Positions 18,817 to 28,199 are shown, counted from the stretch's first letter. The stretch is DNA of 64,000 nt from Ruminococcus sp. (GCA_017960805.1 JAGCYM010000009.1:21393-85392); one strand, 5' to 3'. Numbers and translations are program-made. The notes: generated by a model not told the origin, from the sequence alone.

Positions 18817-20226
18817 TTAGTTATTGTTTGTGTTAGCAGGAAGGGTGATGGTAACAGTGGTACCCTTTCCTTCTCCTTCACTGGCAATGTCCATAGTGCC
18901 GCCGTGCATTGCGATTATTTCATCCGCAACAGCAAGACCGATACCTGAACCGCGGCGTGTGTGGTTTGCCTTGTAGAATTTTGTCTTGACCTTTGCAAGA
19001 TCGGATTCCTTGATACCACATCCGGTATCTGCGACGGATACTATGACCTTGCCGTCCTTTTCGCATGCTTTTATTGTGATCGTATCCCCTGGTGAGGAAT
19101 ACTTTATAGCGTTGTCTATTATATTGATGAATACCTGTCGAATGCGGTTCTTGTCACCGTATACGAACGGGAGCATTTCCGGTTCGTTGTAGATTATCTC
19201 CATCTGCTCACGGCGTGCCTTGTCGCTGTAGATGAGGACAGCATCACCGAGCTCGGCGAGGATGTCCATATTAGCGTTCATGAGCGTGAAGTGACCATTC
19301 TGCATTCTTGAGAAGTCAAGAAGCTCCTCAACCATCTGTGACAGACGTTCTGTTTCAGTTACTATAACGCCGACGCCTTTCTTCATGGTATCAGGATTTT
19401 CTCCTCCGTCAACCATGAGCGTTTCCGCCCAGCCTTTTATAGCGGTCAGAGGCGTTCTGAGTTCGTGTGAAACAGAGGATATGAACTCATTCTTCATCGC
19501 TTCCGCTTGCGACAGTTCATCAGCCATGTGGTTTATGGATGTACACAGTTCTCCGATCTCGTCATCGCTGTTGTTTGCGATTCGCACAGAAAAGTCACCT
19601 TTCGCGAATTTACTGGTGATGCCGCTTATCTGACGTATCGGTCTGACGATCGAGCCCGCGAAGTACAGACCTGTTACGACAATGATGAGGATTATGACTG
19701 TGCAGATGATTGTTACCAGCAGGATATATCCCCTGATTGTGTTGTCTATCTCGGTCAGCGATGTGACCATTCGTACAGCGCTGTATTCACTGTTGAAGGA
19801 AGAAATGGGAGCAGATACTGCGAGTATTTTCTCGCCGCCCGCGAGTCTTCCTGTATAGCTTCCCTCACCTGTCTCCATGGCTTCCTCATAGTCGGGCATT
19901 ACCGTGTCTGCATCAGGCGAGAATCCTGATGAAGTGAGAACGACTCTGCCGTTTGCGTTTACGGCCATGAGTTCTATCTTGTCCTTCTCATTGAAGGTCT
20001 CAAGCATGTTACGCATTTCTGCTGAGAAGTTAGCGGAACTGTCCTGAGAGTGAATACTCAGAACACTGGTAACAGCATTGAGTTTTGAGACAAGGTACTG
20101 CTTTGCTGAGTTGTAGAAATAACTCTGTATAGCATAGATAACGACCATTTCTATTACCAGCAGCGCGAGTACTATAACGCCAAGGTTATTGAATATCCAG
20201 CGCTTTGTAATGCTCTTTTTAGCCAT
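18817..20226 (-). CDS. Sensor histidine kinase
   Basis: 469 residues. Membrane helices at about 12-33 and 165-190 flank an extracellular sensor domain of roughly 130 residues; a HAMP domain follows (to about 245). The phosphoacceptor is His254 in SSVSHELRTPL. The ATPase domain has N, G1 (DTGCGI) and G2 (RGSGIGLAV) boxes. It overlaps its response regulator by one base. The ligand is unknown. Confidence 0.94.
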   Translation of the reverse strand: MAKKSITKRWIFNNLGVIVLALLVIEMVVIYAIQSYFYNSAKQYLVSKLNAVTSVLSIHSQDSSANFSAEMRNMLETFNEKDKIELMAVNANGRVVLTSSGFSPDADTVMPDYEEAMETGEGSYTGRLAGGEKILAVSAPISSFNSEYSAVRMVTSLTEIDNTIRGYILLVTIICTVIILIIVVTGLYFAGSIVRPIRQISGITSKFAKGDFSVRIANNSDDEIGELCTSINHMADELSQAEAMKNEFISSVSHELRTPLTAIKGWAETLMVDGGENPDTMKKGVGVIVTETERLSQMVEELLDFSRMQNGHFTLMNANMDILAELGDAVLIYSDKARREQMEIIYNEPEMLPFVYGDKNRIRQVFINIIDNAIKYSSPGDTITIKACEKDGKVIVSVADTGCGIKESDLAKVKTKFYKANHTRRGSGIGLAVADEIIAMHGGTMDIASEGEGKGTTVTITLPANTNNN

Positions 20227-20927
20227 TACTGTGAATCATTCCATTTGTATCCGTAGCCCCATATAGTGATTATGTATTTAGGACTTGAAGGTTCTTCCTC
20301 TATCTTCATGCGGATACGTCTGATATTTACGTCAACTATCTTATCGTCGCCGTAGTAGCTTTCTCCCCAAATGTGGTTAAGAATGCTTGCACGGTCGAGT
20401 GCGGTGTTCTTGTTGTTCATGAAGAACTCAAGTATCTGATATTCTACCTGTGTGAGTTCAATAGGAGTTCCGTCTTTTGTAACAGTACGGCTCTTGAGAT
20501 TAAGAACAAATGGACCGGATTCGATAACTGACTGTTTCTCGTTTTTTATGAAGCTCATGCAGACACGGCGGTAGATAGCGTCTACACGCGCTGTGAGTTC
20601 AGAAGGAGAGAAAGGCTTTGTGATGTAGTCGTCAGCACCAATCATAAGACCGCTGACCTTATCCATCTCCTGCGTTCTTGCTGTCAGCATGATGATACCG
20701 ATAGTCGAACTCTTCTCACGTATCTTCTTACATACAGTGAAGCCGTCGATACCTGGCATCATAATGTCAAGCAGAACGATGTCGAAGTTGCCGTGTTCAG
20801 CCTCAAATGTCTTGAGAGCAGCCTCGCCGCAGTTGACATCAACAACGTCGTATCCGGCGCGTTTGAGGTTGATCACGACGAATTCACGTATTGTATCTTC
20901 GTCTTCACAGATTAGTATTCGTTTCAT
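20226..20927 (-). CDS. OmpR-family response regulator
   Basis: 233 residues. The receiver domain has Asp54 as phosphoacceptor, with the acidic EDED pocket near the N-terminus and Lys104 in TKPF. A C-terminal winged helix follows (QVEYQILEFF to DVNIRRIRMKIE), with GYGYKWN at the end. Upstream gene of the pair with the kinase; it follows a lipoprotein gene by 32 bp, which may be functionally connected. Confidence 0.95.
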   Translation of the reverse strand: MKRILICEDEDTIREFVVINLKRAGYDVVDVNCGEAALKTFEAEHGNFDIVLLDIMMPGIDGFTVCKKIREKSSTIGIIMLTARTQEMDKVSGLMIGADDYITKPFSPSELTARVDAIYRRVCMSFIKNEKQSVIESGPFVLNLKSRTVTKDGTPIELTQVEYQILEFFMNNKNTALDRASILNHIWGESYYGDDKIVDVNIRRIRMKIEEEPSSPKYIITIWGYGYKWNDSQ

Positions 20928-20959
20928 ATATTTCCACTCCTTTTATCGTAGAGTATGAT

Positions 20960-22291
20960 TTATTCCATGTAGTTGAATCCTATTGCTACGTCACCTGATG
21001 TCAAAGATAAATTGTCTTTATTGTCGCTTGACTGAGGAATCAGCGCAAGGTATGCTGAATCACCCTTTGTGTGCAGAAGCATGTATCCGGCGGAAATTCG
21101 GTCTTCACGTGAAACCGGATCCTGAGCGTAGTATATTCGCAGAAGTTCACGACTGGCCGTATTATCTGAATACGCACAGAATACCATTTCATCATTTATA
21201 GGATCACGCTTCAAAGTCACCTTATCGTGCCATTTTTCAGGAAATACAAAAACATATCCCTCGCCTATGCTGTAATATGATGAATACTTGCGGGCAAGAT
21301 TGCCGCTTGAAGTAATGCTCATCCAGTTGGTAAGCTTAATCTGATCAACTTCGGATGTATCCTCATACCCTGGAGAGATGACCTGAACCGGGATCTCAAG
21401 CACTCCATCCCTGTCTATATCAAAAGAACTGCATCCGGATGGACGTATTGTAGAGTATGAGATTTCGGAAGCACCAAACACCTTTTTTATACCGGATTCG
21501 TCCATGCTTATGACATCAGTCTGGATGGATCCCGAGCCGGAAACAGCATCGATGTACAGACCGGTTTTACCGTCAGGCAGTTTGCCATAGCTGAGGTTAT
21601 CAAATTCAGTGAAGGAACCGCTCAGTTCACAGAGGTACTGATGATACTTTCCTGCTTCATCCAGTTTATATACTTCTACAGTTGCTTTAGTATTATTTAC
21701 AGAACCAGAAAGAACAAGGAAGTCGTTCGTGCCGTCACCATCAAGATCGGTGATATCCATGAATGAGTATGATTCTGAGAATGTCGGAACGATTTTCTCA
21801 TCTTCCATGTCATAGCTGTAGATCGTAACATTCTTTTCTGAACGATTTATAAGGCTGCTTCCGATGATTAGGTTTATCTGATCGTTGGTTCCGAGCTTTG
21901 AGATCATTACCTTTTCGATCTCAGTTCCGGCAGCTGCGGTATCGCATACTGATCTCCACTTTCCATCATCCTGATCAAGAACATTGATACGAAGAGTGTG
22001 TTCATCAAAGCCAAGGCCATTTCTTTCGTAGAAGACGACAGCCTCATTGGTACCGTCACTGTCGATGTCCTCTATGATGAACGCTGAGAGGTATTTTCCT
22101 GAACGAGGATACTTAAGTCGTATTCCGGATCCTGTCCCTTCAGTGAGGGCGTTATATATCTGTTCCTGTTCGCGGCTTTGCTTAGGCGGCGCGAGCAGAT
22201 TGTCAATACTGGCGCCGAAAGTACAGCCGGTGAGCAGGGATGAAGAAATGAATACTGCCGCAGCAGCTGATATGAAACGTATGGTTTTCAC
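20960..22291 (-). CDS. Lipoprotein with FG-GAP/VCBS-like repeats
   Basis: 443 residues. The signal peptide ends in a lipobox, SSLLTGC, so Cys23 should be lipidated and the protein held on the outer face of the membrane. At least three Asp-rich calcium-loop-like motifs appear: DIDSDGTNEAVVF, DLDGDGTNDFLVL and DIDRDGVLEIPV, typical of FG-GAP/VCBS beta-propeller blades. Function unknown. It starts 3 bp after gltA stops and precedes the two-component genes, so it might be a sensor accessory; that is inference from position only. Confidence 0.8.
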   Translation of the reverse strand: MKTIRFISAAAAVFISSSLLTGCTFGASIDNLLAPPKQSREQEQIYNALTEGTGSGIRLKYPRSGKYLSAFIIEDIDSDGTNEAVVFYERNGLGFDEHTLRINVLDQDDGKWRSVCDTAAAGTEIEKVMISKLGTNDQINLIIGSSLINRSEKNVTIYSYDMEDEKIVPTFSESYSFMDITDLDGDGTNDFLVLSGSVNNTKATVEVYKLDEAGKYHQYLCELSGSFTEFDNLSYGKLPDGKTGLYIDAVSGSGSIQTDVISMDESGIKKVFGASEISYSTIRPSGCSSFDIDRDGVLEIPVQVISPGYEDTSEVDQIKLTNWMSITSSGNLARKYSSYYSIGEGYVFVFPEKWHDKVTLKRDPINDEMVFCAYSDNTASRELLRIYYAQDPVSREDRISAGYMLLHTKGDSAYLALIPQSSDNKDNLSLTSGDVAIGFNYME

Positions 22292-22294
22292 GGT

Positions 22295-23653
22295 TTATTC
22301 GCGCTCTTCGAGCTTTATGTACTCGCGTTCCTTGGCGATAGCCTTGTATGCGGGACGGATTATTCTGTTGCCTGTGAGCATTTCCTCCATTCGGTGAGCT
22401 GCCCATCCAGCCATTCTGGCAACAGCGAAAAGCGGCGTGAAGAGTTCATCCGGTATACCGAGCATACGGTAAACAAGTCCGGAATACATATCCACATTTG
22501 CGCACATTGTCTTTGTTGAACCTTTTACCTCAAGGAATATTTCAGGCGTGAGTCTCTCGATAGTTTCAAGAAGTTTGAATTCTGCTTCTATCTCCTTGCC
22601 CTTAGCAAGTTCAAAAGCTTTCTTCTTGAGGATAACAGCACGCGGATCGGAAATAGTATATACTGCATGGCCCATACCATAGATGAGACCGGAGCCATCA
22701 TTTGTTTCCTTACGCAGGGTACGACGCATATAGTCTGCAACTTCTCCTTCGTTGTCCCAGTGCTTTATATTATCCTTGAAGTTGTCAAGCATGTGGATTA
22801 CCTGGAGGTTTGCACCGCCGTGACGTGGTCCCTTCAGTGAGCAGATTGCAGATGAGTAAGCCGAATACGGATCTGTTCCTGAGGATGTAAGAACGCGGCA
22901 TGTGAATGTTGAATTGTTTCCGCCGCCGTGTTCAGCCTGAAGCATAAGGAGCGTATCAAGCATCTGAGCTTCCTGTTTTGTATATTGTCTGTCAGGACGT
23001 AGGAGCGAGAGAATACACTGCGCTGTGTTTTCCTCATAGTTTATAGGGTGCATTATCATGCTTGCGTTGTCAAATACGCGGCGCTTAACCTGATAAGCGT
23101 TTGCCATGATAACAGGGAGTTTTGAGATAAGGCTTACGGCTGTTCTCATTTCGCTCTCGATACCCTTGTTCTCACATTCATCATCATATGAGTAAAGGGC
23201 CAGAACGGAACGTGCAAGCTTATTCATGATATTCTTAGAAGGAGCCTTCAGTATCATATCCTCAACAAAACCTGTAGGAAGGTCACGCTTGAGTGACAGA
23301 TATGTGCTGAAATTCTGAAGCTCTTTTGGATTGGGCAGATGGCCGAAAAGCAGGAGGAAGGTCGTTTCCTCGAAGCCGAAACGGTCCTCAGCCTCAACAT
23401 TGCCAACGAGATCGTTTATATTATATCCTCTGTATATGAGCTGACCCGGAATAGGTTCAACTTCACCTTCATTTATCAGATATCCGTGAACATTGCAGAT
23501 CTTGGTTATTCCTGCAACGACTCCTGTACCATCATTTTTGCGCAGACCGCGTCTTACATGGTATTTTTCATATAGATTCGGGTCTATAACGGAATTTTCC
23601 TTTAACTCCTTGCATAAACCTGTAATATTGGCGCCTGATATGAACGACGGCAT
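22295..23653 (-). CDS. gltA: Citrate synthase
   Basis: Condenses oxaloacetate and acetyl-CoA to citrate; in organisms with a partial TCA path it feeds glutamate synthesis. 452 residues with catalytic-region motifs EHGGGNNSTF, KGPRHGGAN and GMGHAVYTISDPRA. Strong consensus promoter and GGAGAG site upstream. First gene of the long leftward run. Confidence 0.95.
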   Translation of the reverse strand: MPSFISGANITGLCKELKENSVIDPNLYEKYHVRRGLRKNDGTGVVAGITKICNVHGYLINEGEVEPIPGQLIYRGYNINDLVGNVEAEDRFGFEETTFLLLFGHLPNPKELQNFSTYLSLKRDLPTGFVEDMILKAPSKNIMNKLARSVLALYSYDDECENKGIESEMRTAVSLISKLPVIMANAYQVKRRVFDNASMIMHPINYEENTAQCILSLLRPDRQYTKQEAQMLDTLLMLQAEHGGGNNSTFTCRVLTSSGTDPYSAYSSAICSLKGPRHGGANLQVIHMLDNFKDNIKHWDNEGEVADYMRRTLRKETNDGSGLIYGMGHAVYTISDPRAVILKKKAFELAKGKEIEAEFKLLETIERLTPEIFLEVKGSTKTMCANVDMYSGLVYRMLGIPDELFTPLFAVARMAGWAAHRMEEMLTGNRIIRPAYKAIAKEREYIKLEERE

Positions 23654-23684
23654 AAGATCACTCTCCTAAATATATTCACATTTA

Positions 23685-23713
23685 ATTATACAACATTTGA
23701 AGTGCAATGTCAA
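23685..23713 (-). promoter_or_regulatory. Promoter of gltA run
   Basis: Minus-strand TTGACA (23713-23708), 17-bp spacer, TATAAT (23690-23685); full consensus. Confidence 0.88.
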
Positions 23714-23806
23714 ATGATTTTTAAGCCGCAGGAGTTGAATTTTAGCCTTTCCAGGCAGTTTGTGACGACATCTGTCACCATGATTTCCAGCAGAGGAGTT
23801 ATTATT

Positions 23807-24820
23807 GTGAAAAAATACCTGTTTTATGCGATCTTTCTTAGTTTTGTGATAACTGCAGTTCCGGCTTTCCCTCATTGCATCTGTGGACGTGCTTCAGCCG
23901 GTGAAGAGAAAACTGAATCCGCTTACATACCGGAAGCAGAGATTTCGGATGATAAGGGACTTTCTTCTGAGCCTTACAAGGTGCTTGATGTTTCTTCAGG
24001 GAAGATCCTTATCGTTCCCGTCAGGGAATATGTCATAGGAGCAGTGTGTGCTGAAATGCCGGCGAATTTCGGGACAGAGGCTCTCAAGGCACAGGCGGTT
24101 GCGGCGCATACTTATGCGGAAAGACAGCGGAATCTTGCCAGAAGTGAGCCGAGATCAGAATTATGCGGAGCTGATTTTTCGAATGATACTTCAAAGTATC
24201 AGGGGTATTTTACTGATGAAAGGATCAGACAGTATTTCGGTGAGGATTATGATGAATACTATCGCAGAATAAGTGATGCAGCTGATGAAGTATTGTCCTA
24301 TGTCATTACTTATGATGATGAACCGATAATTGCAGCATTTCATTCTATGTCGTCAGGAAGGACTGAGAGCGCAGAAAACGCTTGGGGAGCTCCTGTGGAA
24401 TATCTCGTACCGGTAGACAGTCTTTCAGATATGAAAGCACCGAAATATGAGGAAGAGATCCGTATAGACAAGAATGAATTCCGTCAGAAACTTGAGGAGG
24501 CATTTGATGGGATAAAACTTGGTGATGATATGACAAAATGGCTTAAAGTTGCTGAAATATCAGAATCCGGAACAGTGCTTACAGCAAGGGCCGGAGACCG
24601 AACGGTTACAGGCGGTGATGTTCGTAACGCATTAGGGCTGCGTTCAGCTGATTTTGATGTGACTTATGACGATGAGCAGGCTGTAATAAAAACAAGGGGA
24701 TATGGCCATGGTGTCGGAATGAGTCAGTACGGAGCAAACGCCATGGCTTCGGCAGGAAGCACATGGCGTGAGATAATTACTCATTATTATCCGAACTGCA
24801 GCATTGAGTCAGTTTTATAA
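23807..24820 (+). CDS. SpoIID/LytB-domain protein
   Basis: 337 residues from a GTG start, chosen because GAGGAG lies 8 bp upstream and the product then begins with a signal peptide (MKKYLFYAIFLSFVITAV). The SpoIID domain is recognisable by EYVIGAVCAEMPANF, AQAVAAHTYAERQ, AFHSMSSGRTESAENAWG and RGYGHGVGMSQYGANAMA. In sporulation SpoIID is a lytic transglycosylase acting on denuded glycan during engulfment; vegetative relatives modify cell wall. Which role applies cannot be told here. Confidence 0.9.
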   Translation: MKKYLFYAIFLSFVITAVPAFPHCICGRASAGEEKTESAYIPEAEISDDKGLSSEPYKVLDVSSGKILIVPVREYVIGAVCAEMPANFGTEALKAQAVAAHTYAERQRNLARSEPRSELCGADFSNDTSKYQGYFTDERIRQYFGEDYDEYYRRISDAADEVLSYVITYDDEPIIAAFHSMSSGRTESAENAWGAPVEYLVPVDSLSDMKAPKYEEEIRIDKNEFRQKLEEAFDGIKLGDDMTKWLKVAEISESGTVLTARAGDRTVTGGDVRNALGLRSADFDVTYDDEQAVIKTRGYGHGVGMSQYGANAMASAGSTWREIITHYYPNCSIESVL

Positions 24821-24840
24821 TGCTTTTTGATGTTTTTCTC

Positions 24841-24869
24841 TTGAAGTTACACTGCAGATGTGGTATAAT
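24841..24869 (+). promoter_or_regulatory. Promoter of rnhA
   Basis: TTGAAG, 17-bp spacer, TATAAT (24864-24869); AGGAGG follows at 24890-24895. Confidence 0.8.
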
Positions 24870-24903
24870 TGCTGTGTGAAGAAACAATCAGGAGGCGAAC
24901 GAT

Positions 24904-25344
24904 ATAAAGACTGTTGAAATGTTTTCGGATGGTGCCTGCAGCGGCAACCCAGGACCAGGCGGATATGGAGCGATATTGAGATATAACGGCAAGGAGAAAG
25001 AACTGTCCGGCGGTGAGAAAATGACCACGAACAACCGAATGGAGCTCCTTGGAGTTATTGAAGGTTTGTCAGCCTTAAAGGAACCCTGTAAAGTGATACT
25101 TACTACTGACAGCAAGTATGTTGTTGACAGTGTGACAAAAGGCTGGGTTTATGGATGGAAGAAAAAAGGCTGGATAAAGTCGGACAAGAAACCAGCTCTT
25201 AATGTCGATCTGTGGGAACGTCTTCTGCCTTTGCTGGAAAAGCATGATGTTACATTCAATTGGGTGAAGGGTCATGCAGGTCATCCTGAGAATGAAAGAT
25301 GTGACAGGCTTGCTGTGGAACAGCGGGACATATTTTCAAGATAA
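24904..25344 (+). CDS. rnhA: Ribonuclease HI
   Basis: Cuts the RNA strand of RNA-DNA hybrids. The acidic active-site set is present: Asp in [16 protein letters not shown], Glu in [12 protein letters not shown], Asp in TTDSKYV, Asp in NERCDRLA. Homologues start with MKTVE(I/M)FTDG; here the matching codons are ATA-AAG-ACT-GTT-GAA, with ATA 8 bp behind GGAGG. The first in-frame ATG (24919) is 23 bp from the ribosome binding site and would cut into the first beta strand. I therefore place the start at the ATA; a start at 24919 is the alternative. Confidence 0.88.
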   Translation: MKTVEMFSDGACSGNPGPGGYGAILRYNGKEKELSGGEKMTTNNRMELLGVIEGLSALKEPCKVILTTDSKYVVDSVTKGWVYGWKKKGWIKSDKKPALNVDLWERLLPLLEKHDVTFNWVKGHAGHPENERCDRLAVEQRDIFSR

Positions 25345-25348
25345 CGAA

Positions 25349-25371
25349 AAAGCGGCTCAACGAGCCGCTTT
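25349..25371. terminator. Terminator between rnhA and small leftward gene
   Basis: Perfect 10-bp stem AAAGCGGCTC / GAGCCGCTTT with a 3-nt loop, flanked by A and T runs. Confidence 0.88.
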
Positions 25372-25380
25372 AATGTTATA

Positions 25381-25605
25381 TTAGCCGGTGATCTTATCGA
25401 TGATGCTGCTTATTTTGCCGCCGATACCGTCAGCGGTAATCTTTGCTTTAACACCGTCAACGATCTTGTTAATCTGATCGTCAGGAAGGTCAACACCGAT
25501 AACACCTTCAACAGCTTTTACAGGGTCATTCTTGAACTTGTCAGCGAAGTCCTTGTCGTTCTTAACCTTGTTTACGAGTTCTTCGATTTTTGCTTTGATA
25601 TCCAT
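25381..25605 (-). CDS. Small protein resembling an NHLP-type leader
   Basis: 74 residues from the ATG at 25605 (AGAAGG upstream). The pattern is reminiscent of nitrile-hydratase-like leader peptides: FADKFKNDPVKAVEGVIGV followed by DLPDDQINKIVDGVKA, then a glycine-containing tail (TADGIGGKISS). No maturation enzyme is seen nearby, so it may be a stand-alone member rather than a RiPP precursor. It has its own promoter and terminator and is divergent from a CPBP protease gene. Confidence 0.75.
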   Translation of the reverse strand: MDIKAKIEELVNKVKNDKDFADKFKNDPVKAVEGVIGVDLPDDQINKIVDGVKAKITADGIGGKISSIIDKITG

Positions 25606-25643
25606 AGCGGAATACCTTCTTTCATATAAAATATTATACATAT

Positions 25644-25672
25644 ATCATAGCACTCTTCACAGAAAAAATCAA
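25644..25672 (-). promoter_or_regulatory. Promoter of the small leader-like gene
   Basis: Minus-strand TTGATT (25672-25667), 17-bp spacer, TATGAT (25649-25644). Confidence 0.75.
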
Positions 25673-25717
25673 TAGTATAATCCGATTTTTCAAGAAACGC
25701 ACACAATCCACGACCGA

Positions 25718-25746
25718 TTGACAGAGGAAAAAAACGATGATATAAT
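25718..25746 (+). promoter_or_regulatory. Promoter of CPBP protease gene
   Basis: Perfect TTGACA, 17-bp spacer and perfect TATAAT (25741-25746), 31 bp before the chosen start. Confidence 0.9.
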
Positions 25747-25777
25747 AAAAATAACGTTTTATAGGGGGATTTCCAAT

Positions 25778-26680
25778 ATGCGAAAAATCGCAAAATACCT
25801 TATTTTTACCTTTGCCGTTTCGTGGCTTTTGATGATATTCGGTGTTCACGACTATGAAAATGCAGGCACAGGAGGAATGATGACTTTCAGCTATGCGATT
25901 TCGGCGTCGATGTTCATTCCGACGATAGGAGCTTTCATAGCTGGAGCAAATTTTCGCGAGCTGGGCTGGAAGCCGAAATTCGGAAAGGGGGCAAGATTCC
26001 TTCTTGTCGCATGGCTTGCTCCGACTGCTTTCGAGCTGGTGGGAGCAGTGGTGTACTATATAGCATTCCCTGACGACTTCGAGACTGCGGGAAATTTCCT
26101 CCGTGACATCGACTGCGACACCTACATAGAGTGTCAGGAGAGCGGTGGCTCGTACACATGGTACGTGATGCGTGAGATATTTACCTCGTTTACCTCGTTT
26201 TTCGTTCTACCCTCAGCTGTAATGGGTCTGGGCGAGGAGATAGGCTGGCGCGGCTTTCTCTTCCCCGAGCTGAGAGAGCGTTTCGGCAGGACGAAGTCTG
26301 TACTGCTAGGCGGTGCGATACATGGAGCGTGGCACTTCCCGCTGATGCTCCTTATGGGCTACGAGTACGGCAGACACTACATCGGAGCGCCTGTACTCGG
26401 ATTGTTTGCGTTCAGTGTATTCTGCATAACTACTGGCACTATCTCTAACTGGCTATATGAGGAGACGCACTGCATATGGCTGTGCGGACTGTTTCACGGA
26501 GCAATCAATTCGACGTTCAATCCGTGTATGACAAGGGGCTGCGAGCACTTGGAACGCTCGATATTCGGACCGATGAATATCGGCTTGGTTGCGGGCATTC
26601 CGCTTATGATAGCCGCATTCTTGATACTCTACTTCCAGAACAAACGCGATGAAGCGGACTTTGAAGGACTCGGCGAATAG
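25778..26680 (+). CDS. CPBP family intramembrane glutamic protease
   Basis: 300 residues from the ATG after AGGGGG; a longer frame would begin inside the promoter -35 box. Seven to eight helices. Motif 1 is LGEEIGWRGFLFPEL (paired Glu and Arg), motif 2 has His in AIHGAWHFP, and a further His lies in LCGLFHGAINS. Family roles include prenyl-protein-type processing and bacteriocin self-immunity. The middle of the gene is more GC-rich than its surroundings, like the ABC permease genes at 7-8 kb. Divergent from the leader-like gene. Confidence 0.9.
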   Translation: MRKIAKYLIFTFAVSWLLMIFGVHDYENAGTGGMMTFSYAISASMFIPTIGAFIAGANFRELGWKPKFGKGARFLLVAWLAPTAFELVGAVVYYIAFPDDFETAGNFLRDIDCDTYIECQESGGSYTWYVMREIFTSFTSFFVLPSAVMGLGEEIGWRGFLFPELRERFGRTKSVLLGGAIHGAWHFPLMLLMGYEYGRHYIGAPVLGLFAFSVFCITTGTISNWLYEETHCIWLCGLFHGAINSTFNPCMTRGCEHLERSIFGPMNIGLVAGIPLMIAAFLILYFQNKRDEADFEGLGE

Positions 26681-26683
26681 GAC

Positions 26684-27172
26684 TCATAGCATGCTTTCTT
26701 TTTCAAATAAAAGCACGGGATAGCCGTCGTAGTAGGGCTTGACTATCTCGGGGTGAAGGTCCGCGTAGGCGAATATCTCGTCTGCCGGGCCTTTTTTCAG
26801 AAAGTCCACTAGTCCCGAGAGCGGGCGGCTGTACATTTCCCTGCAGATCGAGGCGATGGCGATGGCTCGTCTGCCTCCGACATTCATTATCCTAAACGGC
26901 CAAATACGGCAGTCGAACGGTTTGTCGTCGCCGAGCATACATCCTGTCTCAGTCAGCGCAGGACAGGTGAATAACTCGTTTTCATCAAGTTCCTTAACCT
27001 TGAAGATGAATCCTCCGTCCTTAGAGATGAATTCTGTGTCTGGCTTTTCAGCACATATAAGCTTGCATATTTTTTCAGTGAAAACAGGAGTTTCCCAAAC
27101 GTCATATCTGTCAAAAACGCAGCACAGTCTGCATTTGGCGCAGCTCTCACTTTTCAGTATTTTTTTCAGCAA
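26684..27172 (-). CDS. YkgJ-family cysteine-cluster protein
   Basis: 162 residues. The start CAKCRLCCVFD gives the CxxCxxCC signature; further Cys residues occur in FTCPALTETGCMLGDDKPFDCRIWPF, together a likely metal (zinc or iron) cluster. TTG start with GGAGG 8 bp upstream. Overlaps the end of the GT2 gene by 26 bp, so it is coupled to it. Specific role unknown. Confidence 0.85.
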   Translation of the reverse strand: MLKKILKSESCAKCRLCCVFDRYDVWETPVFTEKICKLICAEKPDTEFISKDGGFIFKVKELDENELFTCPALTETGCMLGDDKPFDCRIWPFRIMNVGGRRAIAIASICREMYSRPLSGLVDFLKKGPADEIFAYADLHPEIVKPYYDGYPVLLFEKESML

Positions 27173-28133
27173 TGTCTTTTCCTCCAGTGTCGTTTATGAA
27201 TTCAGCAACGATGAATCTTGGACGCTGTTTAACTTCAGCGTATATCTTCCCTATATACTCACCTATTATTCCCAGTGCGAGTATCTGTATTCCTCCGATG
27301 AGCCAGATAGAGCACATAGTGCTTGACCAGCCATATTCTGAGTGACCGAGTATTTTTACGATGAATGCCCAGATGATAGCACCGATACTTATTGCGGACA
27401 TGATGAATCCGATAGCAGTAATAAGTTTGAGAGGTTTTGTGCTGAATGATGTTATTCCATTGATTGCAAAAGAAAGCATTTTCCCAAGAGGGTATTTGCT
27501 TTTGCCCGCAAATCGTTCATGTCTTTCATAATAAACACTGCAGCTCTTAAATCCTATCAGAGGAACAATTCCCCTAAGAAACAGGTTGACCTCTTTGTAT
27601 TCTGCCAGTTCTTTAAGTACCCGGGAGCTTATTAAGCGAAAATCCGCATGATTATATATCACGTCCGCTCCCATGATCTTCATGAATTTGTAGAATCCCT
27701 CAGCTGTGAAGCGTTTAAAGAAAGTGTCGGTTTTCCTTGTGCTTCTTACTCCGTAAACGATCTGATTTCCTTCGTAGTATTTTATGAGCATTTCATCTAT
27801 AGTATTGATGTCATCCTGAAGATCAGCATCCATTGTGATTGAAACATCACATATGTCTTTAACAGATATCAGCCCAGCAAGAATGGCGTTCTGATGTCCG
27901 CTGTTATGCGCAAGATCAATTCCTGAAAATACAGGGTCAGTATTATGCAGTTCCTGTATGATACGCCAGGTATTGTCCCTTGAGCCGTCGTTTACAAAAA
28001 CAACTCTGCTGTCATCAGATATCAGTCCTGCATCCATAAGAGTTTTATACTTTTCTTTCAGCCTCTTAGCGGTTTCCGGCAGAACTTCCTCTTCATTGAA
28101 GCAGGGAACTATCATGTATAGTTTATCAGCCAT
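27147..28133 (-). CDS. GT2 family glycosyltransferase (GtrB/DPM1-like)
   Basis: 328 residues. GT-A domain with PCFNEEEVLPET, FVNDGSRDNTW and the metal-binding region DADLQDD; two C-terminal helices (about 230-300) anchor it. Such enzymes move a sugar from a nucleotide donor to a polyprenyl phosphate on the cytoplasmic face. It would serve envelope glycosylation; no flippase or GtrC-like partner is adjacent. Confidence 0.92.
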   Translation of the reverse strand: MADKLYMIVPCFNEEEVLPETAKRLKEKYKTLMDAGLISDDSRVVFVNDGSRDNTWRIIQELHNTDPVFSGIDLAHNSGHQNAILAGLISVKDICDVSITMDADLQDDINTIDEMLIKYYEGNQIVYGVRSTRKTDTFFKRFTAEGFYKFMKIMGADVIYNHADFRLISSRVLKELAEYKEVNLFLRGIVPLIGFKSCSVYYERHERFAGKSKYPLGKMLSFAINGITSFSTKPLKLITAIGFIMSAISIGAIIWAFIVKILGHSEYGWSSTMCSIWLIGGIQILALGIIGEYIGKIYAEVKQRPRFIVAEFINDTGGKDIAEKNTEK

Positions 28134-28166
28134 GTTATTATCCCCAGTTTTAGAAAGTTTGAAATA

Positions 28167-28195
28167 ATTCTACCACGTTGCTTCAGTTAAGTCAA
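28167..28195 (-). promoter_or_regulatory. Promoter of GT2 gene
   Basis: Minus-strand TTGACT (28195-28190), 17-bp spacer, TAGAAT (28172-28167). Confidence 0.75.
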
Positions 28196-28199
28196 GCAC

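Noticed and set aside
25718-25777. A longer CPBP start at the TTG at 25718.
   Set aside because: That TTG is the start of a perfect TTGACA-17-TATAAT promoter; the ATG at 25778 has a good ribosome binding site.
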